Assembly: GCA_963932145.1 (NCBI GenBank) | Contig: OZ010588.1 | Coordinates: 105,095,050-105,159,049 of the forward strand | Origin: Acanthosepion lycidas | Lineage: Eukaryota; Mollusca; Cephalopoda; Sepiida; Sepiidae | Reading direction: 5' to 3' | DNA: 64,000 nucleotides | In this document: piece by piece, positions 20,250 through 31,400 of the stretch | How positions within the stretch are numbered: position 1 is the first letter of the stretch | Layout: each line of letters begins with the position of its first letter | The notes under the pieces: model-generated | Told to the model about the DNA's origin: nothing | Seen by the model: the letters and a program-made list of their open reading frames with translations, nothing else | Database searches by the model: none | Position numbers and translations under genes: made by a program

Positions 20250-20505
20250 TTTTACCAAAGGCAAGACAGCAATGCCGCTAAAACACAAGGGCTTACTGAG
20301 AGTAGAAGAGTTAAAGACAAAAACATTACTAATGAGCGGCAAGAGAAAACAGTAACCAGGAGGACAGTAGATAGCGATTGTCATTTTATTTAATTTTTTA
20401 GAGATTAATGTTGGCTGGAAAACATAGAATCGGAATGGAGTTAGACAAGCGAGAAGTGTGAGAGAAGAAACTGTTAAATTCAACAAGCGAACAGCTTGTC
20501 CGACC
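20250..20505 (-). mobile_element. LINE 3' tail, tail-to-tail with its neighbour
   Basis: Complement of the same LINE end (TTACCAAAGGCAAGACAGCAA..CACAAGGGCTTACTG) starting ~10 bp from the end of the + strand tail. The frame includes LNLTVSSLTLLACLTPF, the family's C-terminal block. Confidence 0.7.
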
Positions 20506-20680
20506 AAAAACGATGGTAGAATTATAGAAACTAGATCTTAATTAATTTCAGCTCACTTATTATCCATAGCACAAGTATTCCACTGATTCCTAATAATTGA
20601 TAAGCTCCCGACGCCTGTCTCGTACAACACTTAATTTCAACAAAGTAGAAAGAGAGAGATAATATTAGTGGTTAATACAC

Positions 20681-20692
20681 ACACACACACAT

Positions 20693-20741
<49 letters not shown>

Positions 20742-20763
20742 ATAAATATATATACATACATGT

Positions 20764-20824
<61 letters not shown>
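20681..20824. repeat. (CA)n/(TA)n compound microsatellite
   Basis: CA run followed by TA runs interrupted by ACATAC units. Confidence 0.95.
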
Positions 20825-20829
<5 letters not shown>

Positions 20830-20980
20830 CCAAGAGGATAGGATCCAGGTAGAAATCAATGTCCAGGACAGAGTAAGAATATAATAGAAAAGGCTTAAAA
20901 CACTAATATTCCATGGTTATAATCTATTCCATTGGAATCGTAATCACGATCCAATTCATCAGACCTACAAATTCAAAAAG
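20825..20980. mobile_element. Single-arm copy of the (TA)n-associated foldback repeat
   Basis: TCCAAGAGGATAGGATCC, GTCCAGGACAGAGTAAG, then GGCTTAAAACACTAATATTC and AATCGTAATCACGATCC match 3330-3582 and 13385-13515. 20980-21460 shows no feature except a short (AG)n run near 21290. Confidence 0.65.
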
Positions 20981-21559
20981 TAATCAGAAAAAATAACTCC
21001 GGGTATAAAAAGTAAAATTTAGTGAGAGTGTATGGATGAGAGCGGGGGACGGATGTGAGAGGTAAATGAAAGCTCTAGAGAGGGGTAACAGACGAAAGAA
21101 GAACAGGAAAGCCTAAAAGTGAAGGTGGGGATTAAAATTTAACAGAGAGAGGTTTTAAAGAGATGGGTTAAATAACGGTTTAAATGAGAGAGATACAGAC
21201 AAATATGAATTATTTTTCGATGCTTAATTCATTACTGAATCGCTGACCTAAATTAAATGAAAAACCGACACCGTTAAAATTCAGAAGATGAGAGAGAGAG
21301 AGATAGAGAAAAGAAAAGAAAAAAAGGGGAAGATGGGGGGGCAACTAAAACTGAAGGACATTTATGAAAGAGCCGCTGTGTAATCAAGAAAATTTGACAA
21401 AACTAATATCATCTACAGGTTACAAATTTAATATAAACATATAAAAAATAACAAATATTTCACCTAGCAAGGACCTACTATTTCTATGCCCCAAAACACA
21501 AAAGCATATACAAACATACACAATAACGTATTTTTATTTACACGTACATACATACATAT

Positions 21560-21569
21560 ACGCGTGTAA

Positions 21570-21626
<57 letters not shown>
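21560..21626. repeat. (CA)n/(TA)n microsatellite
   Basis: CA then TA dinucleotides; 21480-21900 as a whole is rich in ACATAC units. Confidence 0.93.
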
Positions 21627-21627
<1 letters not shown>

Positions 21628-21892
21628 ATACACATCCGCTCCTGCTTATATATACATCTACGCACATATACATACGGCCATACACATACGTGCACATAAA
21701 CATATATACATGAAAACTTACACACCTCCATACATTTACATACACACATTCATCTAAATAAATATACAACGTATCTATCTATCCATCTCGCTATACATAT
21801 ACACACACATACATATATACATATCTATACACATATATACACTTAAATAGATATACATATGTATACATAAATAGCTAAACATACACACACAT

Positions 21893-21893
21893 T

Positions 21894-21951
<58 letters not shown>

Positions 21952-21985
21952 TAGATATAGATAGATAGATAGATAGATACATAGA
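21893..21985. repeat. (CA)n-(TA)n-(GA)n-(GATA)n compound microsatellite
   Basis: Four simple repeats follow each other directly. Confidence 0.95.
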
Positions 21986-22289
21986 TAGATTAAAAGGTAA
22001 CATTTTTTTTAAATTTAAATTAAAAAAAAACCACATCCCTCTCTATATACATTTAACATATAAAAATGGACGGTTGGAATTAAATTAATTTGTACTTAAA
22101 GAACATTGAGGAAGAAAACGTTAACAATATTAAACCCCACGGAGATATATATATTTATTTACGGTGATATATATTTATTTATTTTTCACCCCAAGCAAAG
22201 CGGGAAGCCACTAGGACGCAAGGGGTTACAGAAGATTTGGAGCAAGATCAGATAGGAGTGATAGAAAAAAGGATGAGAAGAAGAATAGT

Positions 22290-22564
22290 GGATAGATCAA
22301 GGCAACTGGAGATGTCGATTGACATTACATTTGAATAGTTGGAAATTATAGCTCTCAGGGAAACTGGAAAAGGGAAAGGAGTTCCACAGGCGAGAGGTGC
22401 GAGACATGAAGCTATTGGAGATGAAGAGACGGCTACATTTAGTAGTTTCGACAGTGAAAGGGTGAGAGTGGGATGCCAGCTTCGTAGGGCGCTTGAATTC
22501 ATGAAGTCTGGGAACCAGCGAATGCAGCTCCTCGGAGCAAATACCATGAAAGTATTTGTAAAAA

Positions 22565-22629
<65 letters not shown>

Positions 22630-22840
22630 GGCGCGTCTGTGAGAGAGCATATCAGCCTCTTGAGCTTATCAAGAACCCCGAGGCAAACAGAAGGGAGTCC
22701 AAACCATATACGGCAGAAATATCGATGCAAGGGCGAATTGTTGTTGTGTAGATCTGAAGTATCGATTCCGGTGAGAAAAATTTCCTGGCGCGGCACGGAG
22801 CCAACTTTCCTTGCGGTGGACGAAGCAATTGACTCAATGT
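22290..22840 (-). pseudogene. LINE C-terminal region with expanded (CT)n
   Basis: Post-RT part of the LINE protein. The blocks SILQIYTTTIRPCIDISAV, LVPRLHEFKRPTKLASHSHP, TSRLWNSFPFSSFP and LQLFKCNVNRHLQ are shared with the solo tails elsewhere. In the position where other copies read SLCLFYKYFHG, this copy holds a run of LSLSLS encoded by a (CT)n expansion (22567-22623). The pieces lie in more than one frame. Confidence 0.75.
22567..22623. repeat. (AG)n microsatellite inside LINE coding DNA
   Basis: 57 bp of AG on the + strand, expanded from a short CTCT-containing codon run in the LINE. Confidence 0.95.
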
Positions 22841-23012
22841 ATTTGTTCTATTTCAGGTCAGCAGTCAACGTGAGACCGAACAGCCGCAGAGAGTTGCTCT
22901 CGAGAAGTTGAGCGTCAGGCATTCTAATGGAGGGCAGGGAAGGATCTCTGTGGTGATTAATAGAGAGTAGTTTAGTTTTTGAGGCATTAAAGTTGACCAG
23001 CCAATTCATGCC

Positions 23013-24071
23013 TCAGCTCACAAACGATTGTGGGTCCTTTTCGAGACGCACGGACAGGTGAGTTTTGTCAGCGACAGTAGATTTGTTTTTGAGGCAGGAG
23101 TAAATTGTGGTGTCATCCGCGTAGATGCCAACTTGGGAATTTATGACGTCAGGAAGCTCATTAATGTAGATAAGGTATAGAGTGGGGCCTCGGATGGAGC
23201 CTTGAGGAACACCTGCGTTCGTGGGATAGGAACTGGAGGAGAATCCATTGAGAACGATCTTCAATTCACGGTTTGACAGGAATGATTGTATTAGGTTATA
23301 TAATCGACCCGTAATGCCATAACCCTGGAGCTTGCGAAGAAGGCCAGCATGCCAAACCCTATCAAACGCTTTGGAGATGTCTAGGGCCACTGCACGAGCT
23401 TCCCCGTTATTTTGAAGAGCTTGGTAGACAGTTTCAGTGATGGCCGTAAGCACATCTGCTGTAGATCGGGCAAAGAGGAAGCCATATTGCTTGTTTCAGA
23501 GCAGATCATGGGGTGTGAGGTGGTTTACCACCTCGATATTGGTTAGGGCTTCGAAGACTTTGCCGAAGAGGGGTAGGAGACTGGTAAGACGGTAATTAGA
23601 AGGGTCAGAGGGGTCGCTAGAGTTCTTGAAGACAGGAACAATCGAAGAAGACTTCCAGCAGTCAGGAAAACAAGATTCCTTGAGGCAGTAGTTGTATAGT
23701 TTAGAGAGGGCGGGCGCCAGTTCAGGCGCGCATTTCTTCAAGACAATGGCTGGTATCCCATCCCCACTACTAGCCTTGTTGGGGTCTAAATTGGAGATAA
23801 TGCCTAACACCAAAGACGGGGTTATGTGTAACCCACTCAATAGGGCCTCAGTTCTAAAAGGGAAGTCGGGTATGGGTACACCGGAAGAGTCTAGCGTTGA
23901 GTTGAATGAAGATTTCCGAGCAAAGCATTTAGCCTTGTCGGCAGAGGAGGTCAGGACTTCGAACTGGTTGAAGAAAGGAGGTATAGAGGGTTTTTTATTG
24001 TTCAGGACGCTCTTGCAGAGATGCCAATAATCTTTGGAGCCAAATTTGCGAGATGCAATACGCTCCTTCAT
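23013..24071 (-). pseudogene. LINE reverse transcriptase
   Basis: Two stretches in the same frame are separated by one stop at about 23480. The first (24071-23496, 191 residues) has the thumb-side blocks SSGDGIPAIVLKKCAPEL and NYRLTSLLPLFGKVFE, the latter normally NYRPISLL. The second (23453-23013, 146 residues) has ALDISKAFDRVW (residues 23-34, catalytic Asp25), AGVPQGS (80-86) and YADD (111-114, both catalytic Asp). The catalytic triad is intact, but the stop and the changed LTS in the NYR block show decay. It copies LINE RNA at the nicked target site. Confidence 0.85.
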
Positions 24072-24230
24072 CCGAGGAAAATACGTCTATTGCAGTCAGA
24101 CATGTCGCTACGAAATAGGCGAAAGAAGTGGTTCCTATGGGCAATGGCGGCCGAGGAGGAGCGCGACTTGAGCCTATATTTCCTGGAGAGGATGAAAGCG
24201 TCGATTCCAGCTTTAACCCAGGATGAGACC

Positions 24231-25013
24231 TCAGAAGCACATTCTTGGACGGGGAGCGTAAAGACTCCATCCCAGGGGACATCGCGGAAGAAAATCACGG
24301 AACGAGTTCCAGTCAGCTCGTTGATAGTAGAACGAAGTTCTAGTGGTAGGAGGCTCTTTGCAGGGGGTGGAGTTGAAGAAGATGTTAACAGATACTACAG
24401 CATGATCTGAGTTACCAAGAGGGCAGAGATGCGTGGCGCTACAAGACTCGGGGATGGAGGTAAAACACAGATCGAGAAGAGAGGCCTTACCTTCCCGGTT
24501 GAAGGCAAAACGAATGGGAAAGTTAACTATCTGCGTGAAGGATTGAGAAACTGAAAAATTAAGTGTTTGAATGCCTGCGTGGTCAGTAGTAGCATCCTTA
24601 AGCCACCTAGTATGATGGGCGTTAAAGTCGCCAAACACAAATATGTGAGCAAACAGGTGGAGGGAGAAAGCCTTGTCTATGCTGTCCGAAATGCTATCGA
24701 GTATCCCACAGTCTTGAGAGGATTGAGAGCGGTAAAGACACATGTACAACTCGTCTGGCGATTCGAGAGACAACTCTCTGGCCAGAGGGAGATGGTCTTT
24801 GACGTAGACACCAAGACCGTGCATGTGGGTTAGAGAGTCTTTTCTGAGGAGAAGAAGGTAGCCTGTGATCGAGAGATCAGAGGCGGGGATAGACGAGACA
24901 AAGTTGGTCTCACGGAGAGCCAGTATATCGGGGCAGTTTGCAGTGAGGAAAGATTCCATACTGCAGAAGTTTGTTCTAATGTCACAGAGAGGAGTTGGCA
25001 CAGCCTGCATCAT
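24231..25013 (-). pseudogene. LINE apurinic-type endonuclease domain
   Basis: A 260-residue open frame with the order expected of the exonuclease/endonuclease/phosphatase fold: DILALRETN (29-37, catalytic Glu36), GLGVYVKD (67-73), FGDFNAHHTRW (127-137), LLDLCFTS (179-186) and GNSDHAVVS (200-208, catalytic Asp-His). It would nick target DNA to prime reverse transcription. The N-terminal start is uncertain, because homologous proteins usually carry a few dozen residues more, and the Met used here may not be original. After residue ~250 the frame is lost. Confidence 0.85.
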
Positions 25014-25244
25014 AATGTGGCCTCAGGGTTGCCCACCGGAGGTGACTGCAGGGACACCTTTCCATACACGACATGGCACTACAAACACCCCGGTATTATA
25101 CAACTGTTGATCATAGCGACCGCTCAAGACGCTACGCAAGAGTTAGGGCTCCTAAGAACTGTCAACCGTGTACCCTCAGAATGAAGAAGTAATGCCACAG
25201 ACTGCACACATCACGGGAGAAACAGAGCTGCGCAAGTACAGAGG

Positions 25245-25248
<4 letters not shown>

Positions 25249-25286
<38 letters not shown>
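25249..25286. repeat. (AG)n microsatellite
   Basis: 38 bp of AG dinucleotides near the presumed 5' end of the LINE. Confidence 0.95.
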
Positions 25287-25289
<3 letters not shown>

Positions 25290-25544
25290 CGGGAACACCT
25301 TTCTAAACAAGAAACAAGAAACAAGACGTGAGCCTCTATTCATGTCCAAGAGAAGGGGGAGGAGTGTTGACCGGGCGGTAGGAAAGCCTACCTACTTCTA
25401 TTACATATAACACATACAAAAACAAAGGGAAGGATAAGAGGTGGGTAGTTGGCAAAGTGTCCAGGCTGACACTTGGATTTTACCCTTTCACAACACTAAG
25501 TTTTAACTTATAAGTCCCAGTATCTTATTCTTAAAAAATAAATT

Positions 25545-25665
25545 GAAGAAAATAAGGTTACCCGGCTTTTTTGATATGTCATAATAAATGCCCCATCAGA
25601 CGTTGCAGCGAGAGTTTGAAGAGTCAAGATTTGTGTATACACATTTTTCGAGACAACCTGTATTT
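25545..25665 (-). mobile_element. Possible end of a mariner-type element
   Basis: The right side ends TTTTTCGAGACAACCTGTA, whose complement TACAGGTTGTCTCGAAAA resembles a mariner terminal repeat next to TA. No other end was found. 25290-25545 is otherwise featureless. Confidence 0.35.
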
Positions 25666-25766
25666 ATATGAAAATCTATTCCTGTGTAGCGAAGAAACCA
25701 TATTTTAAATCAGTTAAGTAAGTTGAGCACGTTCATATATTCATAAATATTTTCTCTGTCTATCTA

Positions 25767-26986
25767 CAGTGGCCTAAGAAAAGTTTTTAGCCAGGAGAAA
25801 TAAACTACATCCAATTTAAAAAAATTTAATTGCGTAATCCCTATTCAACATAAACAAACAGTATTTGGAACTGGTATAGAGTAAGTCCCCCATTTGCTAG
25901 TTTCAGTGCTTGTATTTGAGTTTTCAAAGATTTGATCAAGTTATCAACAATCGTCTGAGCCATATTTTGCCACTCCTTTAGCAATGTTTCTTTAAGGGTT
26001 GCCACTGACATGATTTTGGTTGCACCATCTCGAAGTCTTCGTTCAAGGTGCTCGCAAACGTGCTCTATTGGATTCATTACAGGATTTGGGGCAACCCATG
26101 ACAATGATTTGATTCCTTGCCATTGCTTCCAGGCCTTTGCTACTTTGCGCGTATGACATAGCGCCCCATCTTCTTGAAAAAGGTAGACTTTCCTATCAAT
26201 GTGACCGGTTTCAAATAGTGGGAGTAGTCCTTTCAACCGATCGTCAACAAGAATCAGCTCAGATTTACCTCCAAACCAGACATCGCCCCACGCCATTACT
26301 CCAATCCTTCCCTGTTTCACGGCCGTCTGCAGACATTCAGTGTTCCCAGTCTCATTCTGATTTGTCCAAACATAAACCAATCTCGAATTCGAATATTGTC
26401 AGAATTTACTTTCATCTGACCAAATTACAGACTGCCAACATTCATAATCTTTGCTCTCGAATTCTCTCGCCCAGTCCATAAGAGGGTTCCTGTTAACTTC
26501 TGAAATGAAGGGCTTCTTTCTTGCAACTCTTCTTTGATAGACAAGCTCTTTCAGAGTCATTTTCACCGCATGCTATTGCCGACATCTTTGACGCTCTGAC
26601 GACGGTTTCTGATGACTTCCCTATTCAGTGCCCTTTTCATTCGTTCAGACACGATGCTTGGTCTTCCTGAACTTTGTTACACACGACAACGGCCTTCTTC
26701 ATTAAATTTCTTGAAAATCTTACTAACCGTTTGATGATTACCTGGAAAAACCTTGCAATTTCTGTATTTGACTTGTCATACTGATGCCATCTTATTATTT
26801 GCCCGCGTTGAAATTCACTAATTTCCTTACTTCCACAAATATTTCGTTGCAGGATATAAGTCATCTATTGTTCATAGATGAGAGTAGCTTGATACTAACA
26901 CAGTATTGTCTGAAAAAAGGAAGAGACGTTATTAAACTAGCCAAAATTGGTGTAATCAGGGGTGGCTAAAAACTTATAGCCAACTG
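25767..26986 (-). mobile_element. Tc1-type DNA transposon, near full length
   Basis: The ends CAGTGGCCTAAGAAAAGTTT and CAGTTGGCTATAAGTTTTTA (complement of the right end) are terminal inverted repeats, each bordered by TA (25765-25766 and 26987-26988). The 1,220-bp interior encodes a broken Tc1 transposase on the minus strand. Length, ends and TA duplication all fit the Tc1/mariner superfamily. Confidence 0.88.
25841..26864 (-). pseudogene. Tc1 transposase, DD34E, interrupted
   Basis: Three blocks on the minus strand. 26864-26637 reads an N-terminal helix-turn-helix (EISEFQRGQIIRWHQYD..NTEIARFF). Around 26430 another frame gives VIWSDESKF with the first catalytic Asp. 26380-25841 (179 residues) has VYLFQEDGALCHTRK (Asp71) and NPVMNPIEHV (Glu106); 34 residues separate Asp71 and Glu106, giving the DD34E spacing. 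A stop follows SDESKF, and the first block is in a different frame. The Asp of the usual SPDLNPIEN is changed here, but the catalytic Glu is kept. Inactive. Confidence 0.85.
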
Positions 26987-27067
26987 TACGTATTTATCCG
27001 ATGTACGAATTATATATTTTATATTATTAAGATCCACTTGGATTATATACCAACGTATTTATTACCT

Positions 27068-27071
<4 letters not shown>

Positions 27072-27162
<91 letters not shown>

Positions 27163-27170
27163 GTATGTAT
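27072..27170. repeat. (TA)n-(GTAT)n microsatellite
   Basis: TA to 27150, then GTAT units. Confidence 0.97.
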
Positions 27171-27473
27171 TTGTGTATTTAGGCAGCAATCCTTCTTTCA
27201 TGGACATTCCATTGAATACGACAGACAAGGTTCCTTTAATTACTTTCTTATACAATTTCTCATGCGATCTAATAATTGTTTCTTTTCAGATGATAAATTT
27301 AAATTTGTTACCAATTAAAACATTTAATCCTTGAAAATGGCTAAATGTGTAGCCGATAGCGCTCGGATAAAAAGCACATTCGGACAGTTTTTATAAAATT
27401 TAGCACCTGAAAAAAAATATTAGATCGCATGAGAAATTGTATAAAAAAAACACCTTGTCTGTCGTATTCGATG

Positions 27474-27475
<2 letters not shown>
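27171..27475. repeat. Inverted repeat between (TA)n arrays
   Basis: CATTGAATACGACAGACAAGG..ACAATTTCTCATGCGATCTAAT (27210-27275) is inverted at 27423-27472 (ATTAGATCGCATGAGAAATTGT..CCTTGTCTGTCGTATTCGATG). The arms span about 60 bp and the whole foldback is bounded by TA arrays. Confidence 0.75.

Positions 27476-27531
<56 letters not shown>
27476..27531. repeat. (TA)n microsatellite
   Basis: 56 bp of TA dinucleotides. Confidence 0.96.
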
Positions 27532-27535
<4 letters not shown>

Positions 27536-27611
27536 TTTGAGTGCGTTCAGATATTTCTCTGTGTATCTGTTAAAACTAAAACTAAATAAAAGCACCTTGT
27601 AATCAATGAAA

Positions 27612-27615
<4 letters not shown>

Positions 27616-27687
<72 letters not shown>
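27616..27687. repeat. (TA)n microsatellite
   Basis: 72 bp of TA dinucleotides. Confidence 0.97.
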
Positions 27688-27694
<7 letters not shown>

Positions 27695-27789
27695 TCGTAT
27701 ATTACGTTCATATATTTCAGCTTATCTGCTATTATCCGATTTATGAATTTAATTATTTTACGTACGTGTATGCATATTTTTATCCCCCC

Positions 27790-27794
<5 letters not shown>

Positions 27795-27854
<60 letters not shown>
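27795..27854. repeat. (TA)n microsatellite
   Basis: 60 bp of TA dinucleotides. 27855-28290 beyond it shows no recognised feature. Confidence 0.97.
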
Positions 27855-27856
<2 letters not shown>

Positions 27857-28289
27857 GCGTACGTTCCTATATTCATAGATAGTTCCCTGTTTATTTACGT
27901 ATCTTATTTTTTTGTCTGCTTAATCCTTTCTTGCCTTTCGCTCTTTTCTACTGAGCGACTAAATCCGGATTTTTTGGGGGATTTCCATCTAAGCATCCGT
28001 TGCGGGAAAATCACAGCATGAATGAAGTTGTGAGTGGGTGGCAGGAGCATAGTTGAGCGATTAGACATCACCTGCTGAAGGTGACGAGCGACCCCCCGGT
28101 GACTCTGTCAGTTTTTCCTTCTCGTCAATCCGTTTGTCGACATGGCCTCACAGTTTAAGTATTGACTATATTCATTCCAACATGTTCTAAATATATAAAT
28201 TCCCGCTGATTTTGAAATGTGTACCAAAGTCAGGGCGCTGTGATTTAGGAAGAGAAATGTATGACAGATTTTAGGAACGTCTTTTTCTT

Positions 28290-28440
28290 TATGTGCCGTG
28301 TCCCTTCAGGACGTAGGCGATCATGGCTCTCCAAAATTTTCTCTTCTCCGTAGCTCTTAACAAGTTTGTTATTTTTTATTGTTATCTCTCCTAAACTTCA
28401 TTCCGTCATCCTCTTACTCAAGATCTCTAAGTAGGTTATG
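28290..28440 (-). mobile_element. RTE-type LINE 3' tail fragment
   Basis: Complement of the RTE end: TGCCGTGTCCCTTCAGGACG, TAGGCGATCATGGCTCTCC, then TCTTCTCCGTAGCTCTTAAC. Same end as 45295-45390. Confidence 0.7.
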
Positions 28441-28736
28441 CATTGTTTAGAAATTTCTAGAACGCATCATGATGAAGAGTATGGTACTCACAGGAAAGAT
28501 TAAAATTGTTATAGGGTCCACCCCTTTTTCATATAAGTGGACTCGACCAGAGTGTTACTTGGACTGCTGCCGTTAAATACCCAGGGTAAGTCAGAAGAGA
28601 TATATTGAGAGAAGACAGAGATTGTGATTGAGTTGGAGGTAGAGTAATAGTGTGAGGTAACCGCTGGTAGAGGTCACAGTTACAAGCACGTAGACTCTAA
28701 GGAAGTCCGACTTCGTGGCTATATCTATATATATTA

Positions 28737-28922
28737 CAGTGTAACCCGGATATAAGAGAGTTGCCGGGACCGGAGAACAAGTCTCTTATATACGGGTTTC
28801 TCTTATATATGGGTTTGGTCTATTTTGTTTAGGTAAATATGGGAATACTTTGGGACCAGAGAAAATCTCTTTTATATCCGGAATTCTCTTATATCAGGGT
28901 CTCTTATATCCGGGTTACACTG
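28737..28922. mobile_element. 186-bp MITE, pogo/Tc1-type ends
   Basis: CAGTGTAACCCGGATATAAG (28737) and its exact complement at 28903-28922 are terminal repeats, extending to about 23 bp. TA borders both sides (28735-28736, 28923-28924). The interior repeats CTCTTATAT phrases in both orientations. Confidence 0.88.
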
Positions 28923-28939
28923 TATTATTACGAATAACC

Positions 28940-30010
28940 GCGTTCCTGGATTTACTAACAATATACCCATTGTATTATTGTGTAAATACATTTAATTTCT
29001 TATCTTTATTTCTTGCGTTTGTCATTCATTGGAGACCGAATTTCATCTCAGAACCCAAAACAAAAATTAAGAGAGACTGGGGAAACAACGCATAACTGGG
29101 CGAGTTTGAGTGAATGGATGGCGGAACCCGATTTGGAAGATAAAAAGACAAAATAAACATAAACAGAAAGGTCAGGACCGCCAACGTCCTGAAGAAAAAC
29201 GGTACAAAAGAAGAGTTGAAAATAATGAAAAAAAGCAAGATTTTACAAGTACACGATCAGGAACTAAGAAGAACACTGTTTTAAATATATCAATCAAGAT
29301 GGGGTCTCTGAGTACTTGCTAGATTGAATTGGTAACATCAAATGAGTGTTTATCTGCAACAACAGGTAAAAAGCGAGATAGAAATTAACAATAAGAATTT
29401 ATTTGACTCGTTGGCCAAACGGAATTACGTTTTATCCTATATTTTGGCTGAAAGAAAGTGTCATTTTATCAGAATATATTTTCGGAACACGGAGAGTATA
29501 TATCTGAAATATATAAAATATATCTTGGTCTTCAAACCGGGTTGATCACCAGAGCTTAGGAAATAGGTCCAGCGCGCTCATTGGTCAGGAGACAGGGAAT
29601 CTTGCCTGGAACTCATAATTTCAAAGACAATTTATAGCTCAAATATATTTTTATATAGAAATATGTTATGCAATCTTCATCTTGTCATTACGACAAGAAC
29701 AGATTATTTTCCAGAGAAGTCTTGCAAGGCCTAAGAGGCCAGAGAAGCCAGTCCAAACCAAGTTTATCATCGCTATCAACAACAATGAATGAGTACTATA
29801 ATTAGCATCATACTCATCTCAGGCTGCTACCATTTGGCGCTCCGAACAGGAATCTATGGTTACCAAATCCTATGGTGAAATCCCCATCATGTTTATATCG
29901 TAACATTTGGTTCGCATTGACAAGAATAAGTAAGTCCAAATATGAAACCAGCGAAAACAACAACCAACTTAAGATCCCTTTATCATATTGTTGCCCAGGA
30001 AAGAGAAAAT
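28940..30010. other. Unassigned stretch
   Basis: No convincing coding or repeat. GTCAGGACCGCCAACGTCC near 29171 resembles an RTE tail scrap. Frames at 29110-29322 and 29342-29545 have no recognisable domain. Confidence 0.4.
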
Positions 30011-30012
30011 TA

Positions 30013-30360
30013 CAGTAAGTCCCCGGGTTACGACATTTTATGACTCGTGGTTACGACGCAATCTCCAATTAATATTGTTTCTACTTATACCGTTTAAGGC
30101 AGTGCGTGTCATTTTTTTTGCTGTACAATGTATTGGATTGTTCGGCATTCACCTTCTTTCTTTTTTGTCGTGCTTAAGGAAACATATTGCCCTTCATTGT
30201 GGCTCCCAAGCGTGGTATAACTTCTTCAGATGACAGTGCTTCGAACAAATTGAAATTAGACATTGTCGAACGCTGTGAAAACGGAGAAACAGTGACGGAC
30301 AATGGTCGGTAGCTTGGCTTAAGTTGTTCGAAGGTCGCTTAAAACACGGATATATACATA
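30013..30360 (+). mobile_element. 5' end of a pogo/Tigger-type transposon
   Basis: CAGTAAGTCCCCGGGTTACG (30013) next to TA is a typical pogo/Tigger end. From 30199 a frame reads APKRGITSSDDSASNKL, KLDIVERCENGETVTD and LGLS, the CENP-B-type N-terminal helix-turn-helix. The expected ATG is a GTG here and stops follow after about 48 residues. The catalytic part and right end were not found. Confidence 0.7.
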
Positions 30361-30970
30361 CATCCCTGTGACAGATGAGGACATTAAAGATAGAGAATTC
30401 TCGATAAAAATGTTTGTTTTTCTTTATTCCCCTGATTTACTTCTGGTTGCGAGCACTGCAAGACAGGCAAGATCTTACCCTTCTTTATCTCATCTACCGA
30501 GAGTAAATAACTTCACAATCAATAAATATACAAGCACATTAAAACATTTTCATTTCATTACATATATATTATTTTCATTTCATTATATGTATTTTATATC
30601 CTCTATGTGTTTTCTTTTATTTCTAATTATGTCAACATATGCCTCAGAAATGTGTTGTTATGTCGTATATTATTACATTTGAAAACATGGTCCTTTGTGT
30701 TCGTAAAAAAAAAAAAACGGCTTGTCAAAAGGAGAGTTTTTCCGAAGACGCTGCTATTATTTTAACAACCTTCACTCCTCAGCAATGTTTATTGTTTTAA
30801 AAAGCGGTCAATAGAATTGTAATAAAACCTTAAGATATGAAAGTGAATTTATACATTTTCTTGGTTCTTACGGAGTTACAACAAAAATATTAATCACTAT
30901 TAGATTGTTTATTTACTGACAAGAATAATTTTATATTTACAAAATTTTACAACTAATGCAATTAAAACTT
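30361..30970. other. Unassigned AT-rich stretch
   Basis: Contains a 104-residue frame (30368-30682) of hydrophobic, T-rich composition with no domain; probably incidental. Confidence 0.4.
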
Positions 30971-31400
30971 ACTAGCAGCATGGCCGGGCGTTGCCCGTGC
31001 TTGATTCAAAAATCATACGACTCATACAGTAATCGCTATCACTTGACTTGAATATTTTTATCCTTCTTTAACTTTAAAGGAGTGCCCTTGCCGTGCTGAT
31101 GTTGCTACATGTCTTACTTCTTGCCTATCTCACACTGAATTTTTTCTAAGCTCGAAACTAAACATTAAATCTGTTACGAAAAAAGAACTAAACAAAATGA
31201 ACACAAAACGATCAGCTTTAAAAAAAGGACTCGTAACTGGAAAAACCGAATGAAAAAAGAATGTTGACAACAAATACTTTTTCACACCCAACCCAGTTCT
31301 GCAGAATCAGAATCAACGTTGAGTTTAAGCAAGCGAATGAGCCAATTGGAGTAAAGTGCCATGCAGATCTAAATTTTTTCCACTTGTGACGAATACTTTT
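30970..31400 (+). repeat. Dispersed 430-bp repeat, copy 1
   Basis: Nearly the same sequence as 54980-55412. It opens with ACTAGCAGCATGGCCGGGCG and includes GGAGTGCC..GCCGTGCTGATG and CACCCAACCCAGTTCTGC. A frame on the complement (FACLNSTLILILQNWVGCEK) is conserved between copies, but only because the DNA is. Superfamily unknown. Confidence 0.75.

Larger units (their letters stand above)
22190..25290 (-). mobile_element. Jockey/CR1-type LINE, most complete copy
   Basis: A non-LTR retrotransposon on the minus strand with an apurinic-type endonuclease (25013-24231), a reverse transcriptase (24071-23013), a C-terminal region (22840-22290) and the 3' signature CTTGCGTCCTAGTGG..GCTTGGGGTGAAAAAT at about 22190. 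Endonuclease and RT lie in one frame, broken by frame changes around 24290-24070 and one TGA at about 23480, so it is inactive. A (CT)n run is expanded inside the C-terminal region. The 5' end is not resolved and may lie near an (AG)n run at 25249. It is the likely source family for more than ten 5'-truncated tails in the window. Exact clade (Jockey, CR1 or L2 group) is not settled. Confidence 0.85.
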
